Of a stretch of DNA of 9,355 nt, positions 7,507-9,355 are shown one piece after another. The translations under genes were made by a program, and so were the position numbers. The stretch's first letter is position 1. Each line of letters opens with the position of its first letter. The DNA lies in the NCBI GenBank assembly GCA_030590275.1, contig JAUUYV010000033.1:1-9355 (forward strand), given 5' to 3'. A model generated the notes under the pieces. That model was not told the origin of the DNA. It made no database searches and saw nothing but the letters and a program-made list of their open reading frames with translations. The stretch is from Porticoccaceae bacterium (GTDB lineage Bacteria > Pseudomonadota > Gammaproteobacteria > Pseudomonadales > Porticoccaceae).

Positions 7507-8325
7507 TCAATGGCTGGAGAAATACATATCACTGTAGTAGGCGCTGGCGCTTCCCCCGGTATTGTCGGTGTCAGTCATGATAGCAATAGCATCTATGTAG
7601 CGTATGTGTTCACCAAATACTGTGTTCAGGTCTTCACACACATTACGTTTTTCCCTTACCCACACCTGGGCTGGGGCTGAATCATTTCGTAGAGCTAGCA
7701 TCATGGCTTTTTTTCCAGCAAAGGGGTTGGGCCAGAAATCTCCAGGGACTTGCTTTTTTGCCCACACATAGTTGATGGCGCGAGTTCTCCAGAACTGTAA
7801 ACCTTTATCGACGATTAAATATACTCTTGCGGCGTAATCATCCCCCTGTTTACTGGTTTCATCAATTTGCCCAGGGATATTCGAGCTAACCTTCCAACGC
7901 CAATTGAGCCAGGGTGTCTGGTGCAAATCGATGTGTGTTTTTATTGCCAGGCCTGAAGCACTATTGTCAGCCTCGGCCTTTAGTATGAATCTGTTTAGGG
8001 CTTGGTCGGAAGCGCGTGTATTGGTAGGTGCCGGATACTGAAAAGTATAGTGGGTATGGCCGGAGAAACTTTTTTCTTTCCACTCTTTGCGTTGAGCCCA
8101 GGAAAACAGTTCGATTTTGAGGGGCCGTGTTTTAGTGCTGATTTCTTCGCTATGTGTACTCGGGTTTCGGCAGTCCACCTGGGCTTTAATTTGACCTGAA
8201 AGCACAATGGAGAAAATCATGACGATACAGGGTATTGAATTACTGGTATCCCTTATAAAAACCCTGTAGTGTGACTTGGCGGCTTTTAAAAGGCGGGTTT
8301 TTGTATGATCGTTTTGGCGGCTCAT
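7507..8325 (-). CDS. DUF3047 domain protein, exported or membrane-anchored
   Basis: A 272-residue protein. Its C-terminal two thirds match the DUF3047 pattern: WRWKVS (142-147), GDDYAARVYLIVD (161-173), NYVWAKK (185-191), NPFAGKKAMMLALRN (200-214), VREKRNVCEDL (223-233) and AIAIMTDTDNTGGSASAYY (246-264). The domain's molecular function is not established. A hydrophobic stretch at 30-44 (SIPCIVMIFSIVLSG) followed by QIKAQ looks like a signal sequence, with an unusually long basic n-region of about 29 residues. An internal ATG at codon 36 would remove half the hydrophobic core, so I keep the first ATG. It has no strong ribosome site, but a good promoter lies 40 bases upstream. It is a lone gene, divergent from the cold shock gene. 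Confidence 0.88.
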   Translation of the reverse strand: MSRQNDHTKTRLLKAAKSHYRVFIRDTSNSIPCIVMIFSIVLSGQIKAQVDCRNPSTHSEEISTKTRPLKIELFSWAQRKEWKEKSFSGHTHYTFQYPAPTNTRASDQALNRFILKAEADNSASGLAIKTHIDLHQTPWLNWRWKVSSNIPGQIDETSKQGDDYAARVYLIVDKGLQFWRTRAINYVWAKKQVPGDFWPNPFAGKKAMMLALRNDSAPAQVWVREKRNVCEDLNTVFGEHIRYIDAIAIMTDTDNTGGSASAYYSDMYFSSH

Positions 8326-8372
8326 ATAAGCATTAATCTTACTAGTTTGTATTTATCCTGTCATCGGAAAGT

Positions 8373-8401
8373 CTTATACGATTCTGGTTTGACGGTCGCA
8401 A
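8373..8401 (-). promoter_or_regulatory. sigma70-type promoter for the DUF3047 gene
   Basis: On the minus strand TTGCGA (8396-8401), 17 bases, then TATAAG (8373-8378): four and five of six consensus bases at ideal spacing. Transcription would start near 8366, giving a leader of about 40 bases. This supports the first ATG at 8325 over the internal one. Confidence 0.55.
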
Positions 8402-8475
8402 GGCATTATCAGATGGGTTTGTGCTCGGAAGGTAATGTGATGATTAGTTTATAAAGTTTAATGGAGAAAGGTTAG

Positions 8476-8682
8476 ATGTCCACGGTAACAGGTACAGTCA
8501 AGTGGTTTAACGCCGACAAAGGTTATGGTTTTATTGAGCAGGAAAATGGTCAGGATGTGTTTGTGCATTTTCGCGCTATTGTTGGAGACGGTTACAAAAC
8601 ACTTCAAGAAGGCCAGCAGGTCTCTTTTGAAGTGAGCCAGGGTGAGAAAGGGCTCCAGGCAGAAAACGTTTCACCCGTATAA
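8476..8682 (+). CDS. CspA-family cold shock protein
   Basis: A 68-residue single cold shock domain, full length. It shows [14 protein letters not shown] (8-21) with the RNP1 motif KGYGFI and RNP2 VFVHF (28-32), the five-strand OB-fold RNA/DNA-binding surface, with aromatic W10, F11, Y17, F19, F29, F32. It would bind single-stranded RNA as a chaperone or antiterminator. AAGG lies about 5 bases before the ATG in a purine-rich stretch. About 150 bases separate it from the divergent DUF3047 gene, enough for the long leader common in this family, but I see no convincing cold-box or promoter. Cold induction is not shown; many paralogues are constitutive or growth-phase controlled. Confidence 0.95.
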   Translation: MSTVTGTVKWFNADKGYGFIEQENGQDVFVHFRAIVGDGYKTLQEGQQVSFEVSQGEKGLQAENVSPV

Positions 8683-8820
8683 TAATTAGTTGTGCGCTAC
8701 GTCTTAAGGTAGGCTGATTTATTTTCTGACTACTAGTTTATCTGGCACACGAAGCTTTTGGTAAAGTTCAGGTGTGGCGGTTGAGACCGGCTGGGATGTG
8801 GCAAGTGCGGTGCTAGAATC

Positions 8821-8912
8821 GTCAGCCAAAATTATTATGTTTTGCTGGCATTTCGCGAGTTGTAAGAGCCTCACGCAGGGTTCCTTGCGTCTATTATTTA
8901 GTTCTGTTTTTT
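8821..8912 (+). ncRNA. candidate small RNA or structured 3' UTR downstream of csp
   Basis: A hairpin GTCAGC-C-AAAA (8821-8831) / TTTTGCTGGC (8840-8849) is followed by about 23 unpaired bases and a terminator hairpin with a T-run. An extended -10, TGCTAGAAT, sits at 8811-8819. A start about 7 bases on (near 8826) would give a transcript of under 90 bases, but it would lose part of the first hairpin's 5' arm. The alternative is a long 3' UTR of the cold shock mRNA, about 190 bases to the terminator. Apart from this the stretch 8683-9021 shows no coding sequence. Confidence 0.3.
8873..8912 (+). terminator. Rho-independent terminator, rightward
   Basis: ACGCAGG-GTTC-CTTGCGT (8873-8890): a 7-pair stem with one G-U and a four-base loop. 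A T-rich run follows, ending in T6 at 8907-8912. It is the first good terminator after the cold shock gene, about 190 bases beyond its stop codon. Confidence 0.6.
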
Positions 8913-8980
8913 GACCAGACCCAGAGAGTCCGGCCGGGCTGCTTTGCTGGAAAAATTTGTGTAACTCGATCGGATGTCGT

Positions 8981-9018
8981 GGGAATAAATAAACTTTCCT
9001 GCAAGCCTGTAAGGAAAG
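8981..9018 (-). terminator. Rho-independent terminator of oxyR
   Basis: Read leftwards, CTTTCCT (9018-9012) pairs with AGGAAAG (9000-8994) across an 11-base loop, then TTTATTTATTCC follows. The stem begins three bases past the oxyR stop codon. The placement and T-rich tail make this convincing although the stem is short. Confidence 0.7.
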
Positions 9019-9021
9019 AAG

Positions 9022-9355
9022 TTAGGGAGAGAAGTATTTACTCAGTATGCGGTATTCTTCTTCCCGTGGGCTTTTTGCCCGCCAGACCAGGTCAATCGAC
9101 CTGGATACATCGGTACTATCGAATGTTCGTGTTTCAATATTATCGAGAGTCGAGAGAATACCGGCGTTTATGGCCATTTCAGGCAACAGGGTAATGCCAA
9201 TTCCATTAGCCACCATAGGAACTAAAGTGTGTAGGCTCGTGGCTTCAAAAGATAATGAGATTTGCTGATCAAGGAGTTTGCAGGCCTCTAGTGCTTGATC
9301 GCGGAGGCAATGACCATTTTCCAGTAATAAAATATCGTGGCCTTTGAGGTCTCGG
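9022..9355 (-). CDS. oxyR: LysR-type peroxide-sensing regulator OxyR, C-terminal part (runs off right edge)
   Basis: The frame is open from the right edge to a TAA at 9022-9024 and gives the last 110 residues. The visible part starts RDLKGHDILLLENGHCLRDQ and matches the OxyR regulatory domain. The GHCLRDQALEAC segment holds both redox cysteines (Cys199 and Cys208 in E. coli) at the same nine-residue spacing. ATSLHTL and VPMVANGIGITLLPEMA follow, as in OxyR, with the closing LVWRAKSPREEEY. It should therefore sense hydrogen peroxide by disulfide formation and control catalase/peroxiredoxin genes. The DNA-binding domain and start codon are outside the window. The Met at 9216 is internal, not the start. 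Confidence 0.9.
   Translation of the reverse strand, partial: RDLKGHDILLLENGHCLRDQALEACKLLDQQISLSFEATSLHTLVPMVANGIGITLLPEMAINAGILSTLDNIETRTFDSTDVSRSIDLVWRAKSPREEEYRILSKYFSP

Noticed and set aside
7477..7680. Rightward 67-codon frame
   Set aside because: It is antisense to the end of the DUF3047 gene, which has strong family motifs on the other strand.
8386..8404. TGACGGTCGCA upstream of csp as a possible cold box
   Set aside because: The similarity to the enterobacterial cold box is slight, and the same bases overlap the -35 of the leftward DUF3047 promoter.
8979..9268. Two rightward frames at the right end
   Set aside because: Both overlap antisense to oxyR and its terminator; only the leftward frame matches a known protein.

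Overview
The window looks like chromosomal DNA from a free-living gammaproteobacterium of moderate GC content. The clues are an OxyR fragment with both redox cysteines, an ABC-F ATPase of exactly Uup length and layout, a CspA-type cold shock protein and a DUF3047 protein. The acyl-CoA type catabolic genes would suit an aquatic organism that eats lipids, terpenoids or steroids. That placement is inference; no rRNA or marker gene is present to fix it.

Layout. Bases 1-170 hold the start of a small membrane protein that reads leftwards off the window. Bases 171-967 carry no secure gene. They hold a repeat-rich AT block (424-491), a possibly frameshifted small gene (498-811) and a ten-G run inside an inverted repeat (884-927). 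Bases 968-4837 form a leftward catabolic cluster, in order of transcription: promoter, MaoC-like hydratase, acyl-CoA dehydrogenase, metallo-beta-lactamase-fold hydrolase, the 35-codon stump of an NAD(P)-binding epimerase-like gene, a 13-bp tandem repeat array, an SDR dehydrogenase and a hairpin terminator. A VOC/glyoxalase-fold gene diverges from this cluster (5049-5426). It converges on uup (7397-5490, leftward). Next come a secreted or membrane-anchored DUF3047 protein (8325-7507, leftward) and a divergent cold shock gene (8476-8682). A stretch of about 340 bases follows with a good rightward terminator and a possible small RNA. The window ends in the C-terminal third of oxyR (leftward, cut by the right edge) with its own terminator.

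How the genes fit together. The acyl-CoA dehydrogenase (alpha,beta-desaturation), MaoC protein (hydration) and SDR (hydroxyl oxidation) supply the three redox and hydration steps of a beta-oxidation-like cycle. The hydrolase could open a lactone or cleave a thioester. No ligase, CoA-transferase or thiolase is visible, so the pathway must continue elsewhere, and the substrate cannot be read from the sequence. Loss of the epimerase-like gene from inside an otherwise intact operon, next to an unusual tandem repeat, is the most distinctive local event. The remaining genes (uup, DUF3047, csp, oxyR) look like ordinary single-gene units. I do not see a defence system, mobile element, CRISPR array, tRNA or rRNA.
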